From: Sesamum alatum
Lineage: Eukaryota; Streptophyta; Magnoliopsida; Lamiales; Pedaliaceae
Assembly: GCA_034509735.1 (NCBI GenBank)
Contig: JACGWO010000005.1
Coordinates: 31,712,479 to 31,776,478, forward strand
Reading direction: 5' to 3'
DNA length: 64,000 nt
The notes under the pieces were generated by a model, which had not been told where the DNA came from, made no database searches, and worked only from the letters and a program-made list of their open reading frames with translations. Positions 10,485 to 20,741 of this stretch are shown piece by piece. Within the stretch, counting starts at the first letter, position 1; each line of letters opens with the position of its first letter. A program made the translations under genes and the position numbers.

Positions 10485-11093
10485 ATGAGGGCAAGATTCT
10501 GTTGTTGTTTGTTCTTCTTATTCAACATACTTGGATCAGTTTCAAGTAGGCAATTTCCACCTTCTTCAGATGATGCTTTTCCTGCTGCTACCAACAAAGG
10601 TAATTAATCTCTATGCATGCATGCCATCTCTTGCATCATTCAGATAGATTTTGCAGTTTTAGTCCTCTTACAACTCCAATCTTGCAAATTGGGTCCCCAT
10701 ATTTTTAAGCATTGCCAACTCTCGTCTTTTCTCAGGCACACTCAAGAACCCCCATTCATTGCAGACAACCCACATGAGCTCAAATCAGGTACATATACAT
10801 AACTCTCTGTGTAGTCAGTTTCGAATGATCCACACCATTCATCATACATGATGTCGATGATCATACGGGACTTGATGATGATCATGATTTAATAATTATT
10901 TTTGTAGTTAAACAAGGAAATGAAGAAAATAGCAGGATCAAGGCCACCAAGCTGTGAGAACAAGTGCTATGGGTGCATGCCGTGTGAAGCCATTCAGGTG
11001 CCCACCACCAGCAGCCGTGTCGGGGTTCAGTACACCAATTATGAGCCTGAGGGATGGAAATGCAAATGTGGCCCTACTCTCTACACCCCTTAA
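10485..11093 (+). CDS. EPIDERMAL PATTERNING FACTOR-like (EPFL) secreted cysteine-rich peptide precursor
   Basis: Three exons, 10485-10599, 10736-10788 and 10908-11093, join in frame to about 117 residues. The amino terminus has the form of a signal peptide (MRARFCCCLFFLFNILGSVS). A variable propeptide follows, then the carboxyl-terminal EPF domain, which begins at GSRPPSCENKCYGCMPCEAI and ends YEPEGWKCKCGPTLYTP before TAA. Six cysteines fit the family pattern C-x3-C-x2-C-x2-C ... C-x-C. EPFL peptides act in the cell wall space as ligands of ERECTA-family receptor kinases, with TMM in some tissues, to set stomatal spacing or organ growth. The QVPT and WKCKCG words point to the EPFL1-8 side rather than EPF1/2 or STOMAGEN. 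I cannot name the exact orthologue. Exon 2 is short and its acceptor (ctcag at 10735) was chosen for phase; a downstream 'cag' at 10764 is a possible alternative. Confidence 0.85.
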
Positions 11094-11400
11094 CTTTTTT
11101 ATATTTTCACATTCACCCCTCCCAAAAAACAAGAAAGAGATAGAGATGACTTTATTTCTTCTTATTTTTGGATGTATTTGTGAACTATGATTTGTATTAT
11201 ATGGTAAATTAGTATTCCTTTGTGGAATTTGAAATTATTTTGTTTTGTTACTTAATTTACGATGATAGTTGGTCGTCTACATTGACGTTGTATGTGCACG
11301 TTTAATGTTGTACTACGGACATGCTGAATATTCTCTATTTTTTAATTTTGGTCTATATAAAGTATATGAGAATTACTAAAATATTTCAACTCATATTCAT
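11094..11400. other. EPFL 3' region
   Basis: Probable 3' UTR and spacer, AT-rich, no reading frame of interest. Confidence 0.4.
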
Positions 11401-11404
11401 TATT

Positions 11405-12030
11405 TTGTGTATGGGTGTCAATTAGGCGAGTTTAGGTGGATTGGGGATTCGTCCCGTCAACTCCGGAAAGGATTTGGGGCCCGTCCTACCTCGATTATTT
11501 TTTAACTTCGCCCGCCCCGACATGTGTTTGTGCCGGGTGGGTCAAATTCGGTTATTTATTTATTTTATTTGTTCTACAAATTTTTTTATAAAAAAAAAAA
11601 GAAAATATAATATATCAATTATAATAAAATTAATCATAATTTAACTGAAATTCAAGTCGAAAAAGATTTTCAAGTACAAATAAAATTATTCATAATAAAA
11701 CAATCAAAACAATTCATATCGATTATACATTAGTAACTATTTCTTCATTTTCCTCGTCGTTAAGTATTATTGGACAATTTTTCAATTCATCGATTGTCAA
11801 ATAATTATCTAACGATAAATAAATTAAATAATATAATATTTTATTAATTGTTTATTATCATAATAAAAATAAAGAAAAAATATATATATTTAAATGGGGC
11901 GGATCCGTAAGGCCTCGAGACCCGCAACATGTCCAGTCTTCACTTTTCTGGAACTAGACCCGGATCCTCTCCATTAGGGTCAGTTAGAGGTGAATTTTGT
12001 CAGATACAAGTTGAATTGACATTCCTAATT
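11405..12030. mobile_element. Non-autonomous TIR-type repeat with GC-rich ends
   Basis: The left end contains gggtgtcaatt. The reverse complement of the right end reads aggaatgtcaattc. Between them are GC-rich blocks (11440-11545 and 11893-11985, with 'gcccgccccg' and 'gacccggatcc' words) around an AT-rich core. The shared 'tgtcaatt' ends suggest short terminal inverted repeats of a widespread plant repeat. There is no transposase reading frame. Borders are approximate. Confidence 0.5.
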
Positions 12031-12169
12031 TGTGGGGTAATTTTGAAAAATTAGAAAAGAATTATTGACTAAGTAATTGCAGTTGATATGAGCCTTAATC
12101 TTTGTTCGTACGGCTAATTTTACGGCCCAAATTACGTATAAATGGGCCCACCAAATGTTATCAAGAAAC

Positions 12170-12471
12170 TGAGCTTTGAAGCATATAAAGTGCGATTGTT
12201 AGATTCAATTATTTCTCTCAGCTGAAAATCAATCGCGTCCAATAGCCAGCTTTCTCAGTCGAGTACGTTTCAGTATTTTCTGCAATTGTTTTCTTATTCA
12301 TTTCTAAATTTATAATTCGATGCGTTTGATTTTCAAGATCTAATGATTTTTTCCGCATTTTGATTTCTATTGCATGCTTTATGGTGTATCCATGTTCTTC
12401 ATATTGTTATACTTATAACTAGGATTGTTGATTAGTTGTTTAGGGATTCTTGATTGGATTTTTGAACGTAG
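12170..12471 (+). promoter_or_regulatory. Promoter, 5' leader exon and leader intron of the coatomer zeta copy
   Basis: A TATA-like word (gcatataaag) lies at about 12180. It is followed by a CT-containing leader and a plausible leader-intron donor (gtacgt) at about 12260. The intron would end at the AG at 12470-12471, just before the first conserved codons. No ATG lies in the leader exon. This layout (intron in the 5' leader) is common for plant coatomer zeta genes. Confidence 0.5.
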
Positions 12472-14147
12472 AACGATTGCCCGACTGTAAAGAACATAAT
12501 TTTATTGGATTCTGAGGGGAAATGAGTTGCGGTTAGGTATTATTCAGATGACTGGCCTACCAATGCTGCAAAGCTTGCTTTTGAGAAGTCTGTTTTCACG
12601 AAAACTCAAAAGATTAATGCTCGATCCGAAGGTACATTTCAATCTTGTGCTTTATATGTAACCGTTAGAAAATTATGATCGGAAGGAAACTCTAGTGCTA
12701 ATTGCCTTTTGATCGGCCCAATCGTTTACACATGACCTTTTTGCTAGCCCGATGATTTACCTGTCCATGATAGTGTTTCCATATTCAGTTGGTTGCTCAA
12801 CGGACTAAATGTTTTAATGCGGTGGTGTGCAGCGGAGATTATAATTTTGGAGAACAAGATAATTGTGTATAAGTTTGTTCAAGATCTTCACTTCTTTGTG
12901 ACTGGAGAAGATGATGAAAATGAGTTGATGCTAGCTACTGTGCTACAGGGCTTCTTTGATGGGGTTACTCTTGTCCTGAGGTTTCAAATATGCCAGAATT
13001 TCCCACTAATTTGAAATTCTTGGATTTGTTGGTTTGCACTTGTATCTGATTCAAGTGTTTTTGTTTTAGGAACAATGTTGACCTAAGGGAGGCTCTTGAA
13101 AATTTGGATCTCATTCTGTTGTGCCTTGATGAGATTGTCGATCGAGGGTAGGTTATGAACTCTTGTCATTAAGTTAAAATACTTGTTTCTCTTTATTATT
13201 CAGCCAAAACAATCTTATTTATGCCACTAGCTCTAAGTGATTTTAATGAAGAAGCAATAGTAGAGTCAATGTGATGGAGCTCTTCCAACACTTTATCGTG
13301 GTGTTAATAGTAACCGTGCATCTGCATTCATTGTTACCCCGTCTCCCTTGCAAGTTGGTTCCTTGTGATGCTTCTTAACAAGAGATCATCTTTTTCTTTC
13401 TGAACTAATCCCCTTCGTTTGTCTGGCAATTTGCGCTTCATGACTTTTCTATCGTATTGCTTCATTTGGCTTTGAGATGTTTTGGTTATATGAAGGCTAC
13501 ATGCTATCGTCTCTCATGAAATAATCACTTGTGAAAAACATCTAATATGCTTCTGATTCTTCAAGTCAATAAGAATCTCTATTTACATGTAAGAGTCTTT
13601 GACAAGAATCTTTTTTCAACACTATACATTATGTTCATCAAACTCATATTTTCTGCCGTTTTTAGTGTAACTATTTTGTCATTTCTTGTTATCTTCCAGC
13701 TCATTTGGTTTTTGTTTTGTCATGCAGCATAGTTCTTGAAACCGATGGTAGTATTATTGCTGGAAAAGTGGCATCCCATAGCATAGATGATAATTCTCCA
13801 TTATCTGAGCAGGTGATGTTGGTCTTCTGCTTATTCGTATTTGTCTTATGTACTTTCTGTAAGACCGTTGATTTTTACACATCAAGCATTAGAAGTAACA
13901 CATGCTACATTTGTTTTCAATGCATTATGAACCTATTAAATATGCACTCAAGACGGAAACAAGCTTCCTGAACTGGCTGAGGCTAAATATAGTTCCCTAA
14001 CTCACTCAAAAATTGAATAACTTCTACTTTTGTGATTCATTTCTACAATTCTTTGTAGTCTTACCATGGAGCATTAACCTTTTGCAGACGATAACTCAAG
14101 CTCTAGCCGCTGCACGGGAGCATTTGACAAGATCGCTTCTGAGATGA
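12472..14147 (+). pseudogene. Coatomer subunit zeta (COPI) gene copy with in-frame TGA and no start codon
   Basis: Exon blocks 12472-12631, 12833-12980, 13070-13147, 13728-13812 and 14088-14147 join in phase with GT-AG borders. They encode the whole longin-type zeta-[75 protein letters not shown], and the end TQALAAAREHLTRSLLR followed by TGA. Zeta-COP is a small subunit of the F-subcomplex of coatomer, which coats Golgi-to-ER vesicles. Two defects stand out. An in-frame TGA at 12523-12525 sits where the family has Arg (GK-R-VAV). No in-frame ATG precedes the conserved region, nor lies between the TGA and the Met in NELMLATV. The rest is well conserved, so the decay is recent. If the bases are right it cannot make a normal protein. 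Confidence 0.75.
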
Positions 14148-14937
14148 TCTTTTGCGAGGTTTCTGCAGTAAATAGTCCAGTCTCCATACGAAAATAAAAA
14201 AATAAAAAAATTCACCATTTGATGTTGGAGTAGAGGCATTCTTTCATTCAGCCTCAGATTTTTATTCAAGAAAATGTGTCATTCTGGTTTTTCCATGCTT
14301 ATATAGTCAATCATCCATTTTTTATTGTTTCAAGTTCTAATTCTTGGCTGAATTATCATAAGAAATAAAATCATATTTGTACCCGTAATGCTTTTTATTT
14401 TACCTTTTTTTTTATTAGTTGCTCTTTTTGCATCAAAATTGGTTGAAGGTGGATTCTAAGTCTATTGAAGCAAGTACACCAGACTTTGCATCTCAATCAT
14501 CAAGAAAATAAATAAATAATTTTTATTTTTGAAAATGTAAGAAAAAATCAAAGGATCTTTTATGACAGGATATGTCAAACGCAATAACATAAAAAATAAT
14601 AAATCTTGAAAAACAATGATCATTCTATTGTTCCTTTTGGGAAAAAAAAAAAAAAAAAAGGTTTTCGAACAAAGGTTAAACATAATTTGTTTCTATTGTA
14701 CCAGTTTTATATTTGCATGAACATGATAATGATCGTATGATAAATATAATAAATAAGATATTAACTTGAGATTAAAAAAGAATTACTTTTATTAAAAATA
14801 TTATATATTAATTTGTATAAAATAAAATGGTCATGGATTAAGAAGAAATTTAAATTATGGATCATACATAAGTAAAAATAGAAAAAAAAAATTAAAATGG
14901 GTGTAATAAGAAAATATGGTATAATGAACTATACATA
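14148..14937. other. 3' region and AT-rich spacer
   Basis: Very AT-rich, with an A run at 14641-14660. No exon or repeat border recognised. Confidence 0.4.
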
Positions 14938-16111
14938 GGTCTTGTTTGATTTGTGTAATTAGACATGATAAAAATATGTATTATACCTAATCACACGTTT
15001 GGTTGGTATTATTAAAACTCAATATTAATACCGGATCCGATCTTATTTATCAGAATCTATGAGATAATATATCTCACCTGTTAGGTGGGATACACAATCC
15101 CACATATAATTATAAACTAATATTAATTTCTTGGGTAAATTACATCTATCTACTCTGAGGTTTGATATAAGTATAAATACCCCCCCTGAGGTTTGTAATT
15201 GTTTAACAAATAATCCATTTTCATCACTTTTTATGGGTGAACTGACCAAAATGCCCTTATGCACTGAATTATTTTTATTTAATTCTTAAATTTCTTTTAC
15301 TACAATATGTAGGAAGATGTTTCTTAAGTTTTTACACAGAGGAGCAATGATGCAATTTTCCTTCGACGATTTTTCAAAATTTTAATAAAAAGTTCAAGGG
15401 CAAAATGATACGTTTCAGGGCTTTGGTTAAAAAGTACAAATCTCAGGGGGTATTTGTAATTTTTCAAACAACGATGGAGTATTTATAATTATACCAAACC
15501 TTAAGGGAGGTAGATGTAATTTACCCTAATTTCTTTTCCTCATTTACCTGTCCACTCTCTCTCTCCCCCCATTTAAACACATGTAAAAATTAAAAATACT
15601 TCTAACTTTTTTAACTTTGCCATTTTTGTTACTTAACAACGACATGCATGATTGAAAAAAATATTTCAAACTATAATAACTAAATAAAAAAATATAACTT
15701 TTTTTTTTACCTTTGAAAATATTTGAATTTTAATTAATTACTAAATTAAATACGTATTTTGGACTTCTATAGCATATAAATATACAAAAAAGAAAGGAAA
15801 TACTTCAAAAATTAATTTTGGTTTAAGCAATTGTATTTCAATAAATTTTTTTATGTTTTGTAATCATTCACAAATTACAATATAAAAATATAAATAACTT
15901 AAAAGAGGATACCCATAATAGTCTTTTTACATTTAATCATACTTTATAATTTCTTCAACCAAACACCATATTATATCATCACATGGGATATTCTACATAT
16001 AATACCTCAAACCAAATAATATATAATGTAGAATGGAATTAATTATCATTCAAATTTCCATCGCACTCAATCCCATCATGCCTAATTCTATTACACGAAC
16101 TAAACGAGCCC
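14938..16111. mobile_element. TIR element of about 1.17 kb carrying a nested MITE
   Basis: The left end reads ggtcttgtttgatttgtgta followed by attagacatgat. The reverse complement of the right end reads gggctcgtttagttcgtgta and then a related attaggcatgat. These are clear, imperfect terminal inverted repeats of over 30 bp. A 3-bp 'ata' flanks both sides, a possible target duplication that would suit PIF/Harbinger-like elements but is too short to prove it. No transposase is encoded. A second element (15133-15526) has inserted into it. Confidence 0.65.
15133..15526. mobile_element. Mutator-like MITE, family A, with a perfect 9-bp target-site duplication
   Basis: A 394-bp element flanked by identical taatttctt (15124-15132 and 15527-15535). 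The left end is gggtaaattacatctatcta. The reverse complement of the right end is gggtaaattacatctacctc. The inverted repeat continues through 'gaggtttg(a/g)tata' and 'ataaatac'. Nine-base duplications are the signature of Mutator-superfamily transposition. There is no coding capacity. It lies inside the TIR element 14938-16111. Confidence 0.85.
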
Positions 16112-16135
16112 ATAAAGCATTATTATTTTCCTATA

Positions 16136-16506
16136 GGGTAAGTTACAACCACCTCTGCTGAAATTTGATATAATTATAAATAATTTATCGTTGTTTGAGA
16201 AATTATAAATAATGTCTTGATTTTAACATCCATCTAACAACGCGTTTATTCCATTAGGTTTCAATTTAATTTTTACGGTTAAATGACCAAGATGTCATTT
16301 TGAATTAAAAATTATAATTTTATATATATTTTTTCATTTTCTAAAAAGAATATGAACTGATATGCCATAACCTACCCTCGAATTCTTTTTTACATTTATT
16401 CTTGAATTATTTTTTATTCGGTGAGAGTATTTATAATTTTTCAAACAACGAAAAATTATTCGTAATTTATTATATCAAATCTCATGGGAGATAGTTATAA
16501 TCCACC
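16136..16506. mobile_element. Degenerate family A MITE
   Basis: The left end is gggtaagttacaaccacctc. The right end, reverse-complemented, is ggtggattataactatctcc. The internal words tttgatataattataaata and tttttcaaacaacg match the copies at 15133 and 16760. Flanking duplications are no longer recognisable. Confidence 0.65.
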
Positions 16507-16759
16507 TTTTTTTTATATTTAATATTACATAATTGTTGTCCTATTAATATTAGATATGTCCTAATGTACGCGTCAAAAAATTCGGACCACAGGTCTTTTT
16601 TTAATAATAATTTGGACATGTAATAGAAAAGTATCTAAAAAATATCTTATTCTACTATCCAATATGTGATTAAGACATCAAACACTTAAAAATATCCGTG
16701 CAAAATTGTACGGACTTTTAAATGTGGGCTGATTTTCATGCATTTATTTAAATAATATA
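16507..16759. other. AT-rich spacer between MITEs
   Basis: No gene or repeat border recognised. Confidence 0.4.
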
Positions 16760-17108
16760 GGGTAAATTATATTCATCATTTAACAAATAATCCAATACCA
16801 GCCATTTTTATGAGTGAGCTGACGAAAATGCCCTTATGTACCGAATATTTTTTATTTAATTCTTAAAAATTTTTGGACTACAATACATAAGGAGAGATTT
16901 CTTAAGTTTTTTACACAAAGGAGGAATAATGCGATTTGCTGCCTCGGGTGATTTTTCTACAATTTTAATAAAAAAATTAAGGGCAAAATGGTTAATTTTT
17001 TTGTCTTTGGTTAAAAATTACAAACCTCATGGGAGTATTTGTAATTCAAACAACGAGGGGGTATTTATAATTATGTCAAATCTCAGGAGAGGTAGATGTA
17101 ATTTACCC
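16760..17108. mobile_element. Mutator-like MITE, family A, with a perfect 9-bp target-site duplication
   Basis: A 349-bp element flanked by aataatata at 16751-16759 and 17109-17117. It starts gggtaaattatattcatc and ends gtagatgtaatttaccc. The left arm is shorter than in the copy at 15133 (the 'gaggtttgata' part is missing), so it has a left internal deletion. The internal words 'aaaatgcccttatg' and 'caaacaacgagggg' are shared. Confidence 0.8.
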
Positions 17109-17370
17109 AATAATATATATAGATTTCTAATCGTAAGATCTGAATATGATAATGTCATAAATTGAATATCGACACTATATTATATGATTCGATAATCTAA
17201 AGTTAATTTGACTATTAACTCCTGAAATTATAATTAGGAGTCGAAATTGGTTGACTGGATATGTCAAATTGGATATTGGCGTGGCGTTCTATTTTTGAAT
17301 TTATTTTATTTCACTATTTTTTTCAAAAATCATTGTCCTAAATAAAATGATTCAGTCTTAAGTTAATTTT

Positions 17371-17869
17371 AAGGAATTACACTCCACTCCCCTAAGTTTG
17401 AAAAATTACATTAAATACTCTTGAGGTTTGCTTCAACCTAATAAATATGTCTATCTGCTAATCAAAGCATCGAATTTGTTAAAATTAACCAAAAAATTTA
17501 TATTTGCTTCGAATGACTTATTACAAACTTATTACAAGTCAAATAAATATTTTCTGACTAAACTATATAACAGTGAAAATATACGTCATCACATGCATTA
17601 ATATGTGAATATATATAAGAATAGAAGTGGTTTGATTATAAAAAAAAATTGTTTGACCTACAATAATTCAATAATAAATCAATAGATGGTAAATATCGAT
17701 TTTTATTCAATTTTTTTGCTAATATCTATAAATTCTCTGAATTTTAACTAACGAGTAAATCTATTTGTTAGACGAGAACATATGTCAAGGGTACTAAATG
17801 TGCTTTTTTAAATTATAAGTAGTTTATGTGAAATTACACTAAACCACATTAGAGGGGGTGTAATTATCC
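17371..17869. mobile_element. MITE, family B
   Basis: Starts aaggaattacactccactcc. The end, reverse-complemented, reads ggataattacaccccctcta. It shares 'ctaacgagtaaatctatttg' with 30011-30516 and the corresponding 'ctaacgggtggacttattta' with 35956-36506. It carries 'gaggtttgctt' and 'catgcattaatatgtga' in the middle. Confidence 0.65.
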
Positions 17870-18097
17870 ATATTTTTTATATCTTATATTCATCTCTAAA
17901 TTTGAAATCACTTTTTATTTAGCTGCAACAACCATAATAAAGTGCATTTAATGCATCCACACCTTTTAGGAAGTGTTAGCAAGAACTAGATAATGACTAT
18001 TAACAATTTAGTGATGTGCAATAATTGCATTAAGTTGCTTAATTATGTCAAAATTAATAGTCTTTTTTAGAAAAAAAAATCAATGATAAATCATTAA

Positions 18098-18362
18098 GAT
18101 AATTACATTTACACTCCCTGACCTATGATCTGTTTATACAAACAACTCCCTACCTTTTTAATAATTAGACACACTCGTCATAAACATTAACATCATTTCA
18201 CAAATAATCCTATTTTTTTGTAAAATTTCACATACATCCCACAAAAAAGTTAATATCATTACACAAACTATCCCTGCTTTTTTATATCACGAGTAAATTT
18301 TGTAATTTTACAAATGACATGGATAGTTGTACAAACATACCATGGTGTAGATGTAATTATTC
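18098..18362. mobile_element. MITE, family C
   Basis: The left end is gataattacatttacactcc. The reverse complement of the right end is gaataattacatctacacca. It contains 'caaacaactccct' and 'acattaacatca' words like those of 27892-28189. Imperfect ataaat(c/a)at words flank it. Confidence 0.55.
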
Positions 18363-19673
18363 ATAAATAATGCGAAATAAAGAATCTAACACATAAATAA
18401 AGGTTTATAAAATAAATAGAGTTATGTTCTAGTAATGAAGTAGAGTTAAAATTAGGAAATAAAATCAACTAAGTGAAGGAATTCTAATTAATATAATCCT
18501 AATTAATACCGATAACTACTATAATATCTCTATCTAAATATATATTATTTGATCTATTAGTTTTAGTCCCAAGTGATATTATTTAATTTGTGGAAAATAA
18601 TTTCATAAAACTTTAGTTACATGTTATTCAATTCAAAAAAATAAATAATGTGTTTGATGTGACTTTTGCTAAAGTCCTTGGAGCGATCTGAAATGTGAAA
18701 ATGTCGAAAATAAACAGTATTTTCGCTTTTATTGAATTTAAATTTAATATTTAGAAATTTTAAACTTACTTTTTACACTTTCAGAATTTTGAAATGTAGT
18801 GTTAGAAAATGTAACAATTATGCAATAAATGAAAGCACAAATATAATCATTGTGCAATCAATAAAAGCACAAATACAATAATTATGCAATTAATAAAAAG
18901 CAATTCTTACTCCAAATAAACATTTACTAACATGAAATGTAAGGGAAGAAATGGAATAGTTGGAAAGTAAGTGAATCAACAAAATTCATACCCAAAGTCA
19001 AACATTACCAATAAAAAAAAGAATAAATAACCCAAATAATAAATTTCAAGTAGTAATAATTTATCAAAAAAATCATTTACAAGCTTAGTTGAAAATAATT
19101 TTCAAATATTTATATTAGACCCACGTCTAATAAGCTGAAAAATAAATTTTACGTTTCCTATTGAGAAATAATCAGATAACAAATGTGATAATATAATGTG
19201 AATATTTTTCAATGATTGTAAAAATATAACATGAAAAAAAAATTATGATTTTTATCTAATTTTCTTGAAAAAATAAATAGTACCTTCTTGCCCAAGTATT
19301 ATTCATTGATATTTTTAATTTCTTCTTGAGATTTCCAAATACATTGCTCCTTTTCATAAAGGAGCACCATTAATTATGGGCTAAGTAATTAAAAATGGGA
19401 ATATGATGTGTTTAACATTTGAAATTGTATGGTTACTTTTAATTATTATATAAGAGATTAATGATGAAATAATTATTTGGAAATAAATAAATTATGTAAT
19501 TTTTCTTTTTATTTTGCTTTTCATGGAAATTGATCATTTTATTTTAAATGTGATTGCTTTTTTATTGAATTTAAAATATATTGTGTAGAAAATCTTCTTT
19601 TAAATTAAATAAATATTATTATTTATTTTCTATACAATTAAAATGTGAGAATAGTCAAATGGTGGAATGTGAA

Positions 19674-19676
<3 letters not shown>
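18363..19676. other. AT-rich gene desert
   Basis: About 1.3 kb of AT-rich DNA with no exon. Near 18835-18905 short repeats of 'caattaataaaagcacaaatacaat' type words occur about three times in tandem. Confidence 0.4.
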
Positions 19677-19725
<49 letters not shown>

Positions 19726-20741
19726 TGAAAGACTGGCATTGTATGGGACTTGGACAGAGGAAACAACTCTCTATTTTCTCTCATTTCTCTCTCTCTCTCT
19801 TCAAAACTCTCTTCTCCGACCCTTTATTAACCTTGTCCACCTCGTTCGGCCGTCTCTCTCCTCCTCCATTGGCATCCGTCAGCTGGGTCTGGATATGGGA
19901 TTGTTCCACATTCCCCTTTTCTTGTAATTTGCTCAGGTAAAATGAACCAAAAGAGGAAAAAAATTTGTTAATTGATTTGATGTTTTGTTTTTTGTGTGTC
20001 GCGAATTTTTGTGTTTATCAATGTGGGATTTGTTGCCTTGTGGTGAATTATATGTGAAACATTGTTGTGTGCTTGTTTGTAATTTGTGTTTTGTTTACCT
20101 CCTTTTAATGTTCTGGAGCTGCAGGGGAGGAATTTTAGCTGGCATTTGTGTTGATGTTTCCTTTGCAGTTTTTGTTGTTTTTTCCCTGATGTTGTGGAGG
20201 CTACGATTTCTTGTTTATTTGGAGGGACGTTAGAGAAACTGATGAGTTGTTTTGTTGTCAACTTTTCGCTTTCTAGCTGAATATCTTTTGTTTTGGTTAA
20301 TTTTGAAATTGATAAAGCTTGAGGGAGGATCCTAGCCCTAATTGAGCCTTTTAATTTAAATTTGGACGTGGTGATGTGAAGAGTTTCCCTCCCCATACCC
20401 GAATTTACTTGACTTTGTTAAAGATCTTGAAATCTTGTATAATTATCAACTGATAAGTTAATACATGATTGATAAAACAAATAAGTTAATGCACGATAGT
20501 TTACAACAAATAAGTGTGAAAATTTGTTCTGTTTTAACTTGTTTCAGGTGGTACATTGCTGCAATTTCCTAAATCAAGATTTTCTAAGATCGGCAAATTT
20601 TCAGGTGGGCATGTCAATTTGTCATGGGGAATAATGGCCGCATAAGCAAGCCTTTCACTTGCCTGGTGAAGGCAAGTGTTGCCGGTTTGTACTTAAGCCT
20701 TTGAGCCGACAAATTTGCATTGAGCTTCGAAATAGTGACAA
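19677..20741 (+). promoter_or_regulatory. Leader of the ALA flippase: (GA)n tract, leader intron and two uORFs
   Basis: A 45-bp (GA)n tract at 19678-19723 is followed by a CT-rich exon ending at about 19936 (gctcag before gtaaaatg). A probable leader intron ends at the AG near 20548 (tgtttcag). The second leader exon holds two upstream ORFs: one starting at 20611 (7 codons) and one at 20624-20704 (26 codons), both before the main ATG at 20742. A perfect 8-bp inverted repeat (cacttgcc at 20656-20663, ggcaagtg at 20671-20678) lies inside the second uORF. Confidence 0.5.

Noticed and set aside
10181..10597. 138-codon minus-strand frame over the EPFL leader and exon 1
   Set aside because: Built from the CT and poly-G tracts (Arg/Glu repeats) and antisense to a real exon.
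19581..19940. 119-codon frame over the (GA)n tract
   Set aside because: Low-complexity Arg/Glu translation of a microsatellite; it lies in the flippase leader.
19968..20396. 142-codon minus-strand frame
   Set aside because: Lies in the leader intron of the flippase gene; no conserved domain and biased composition.
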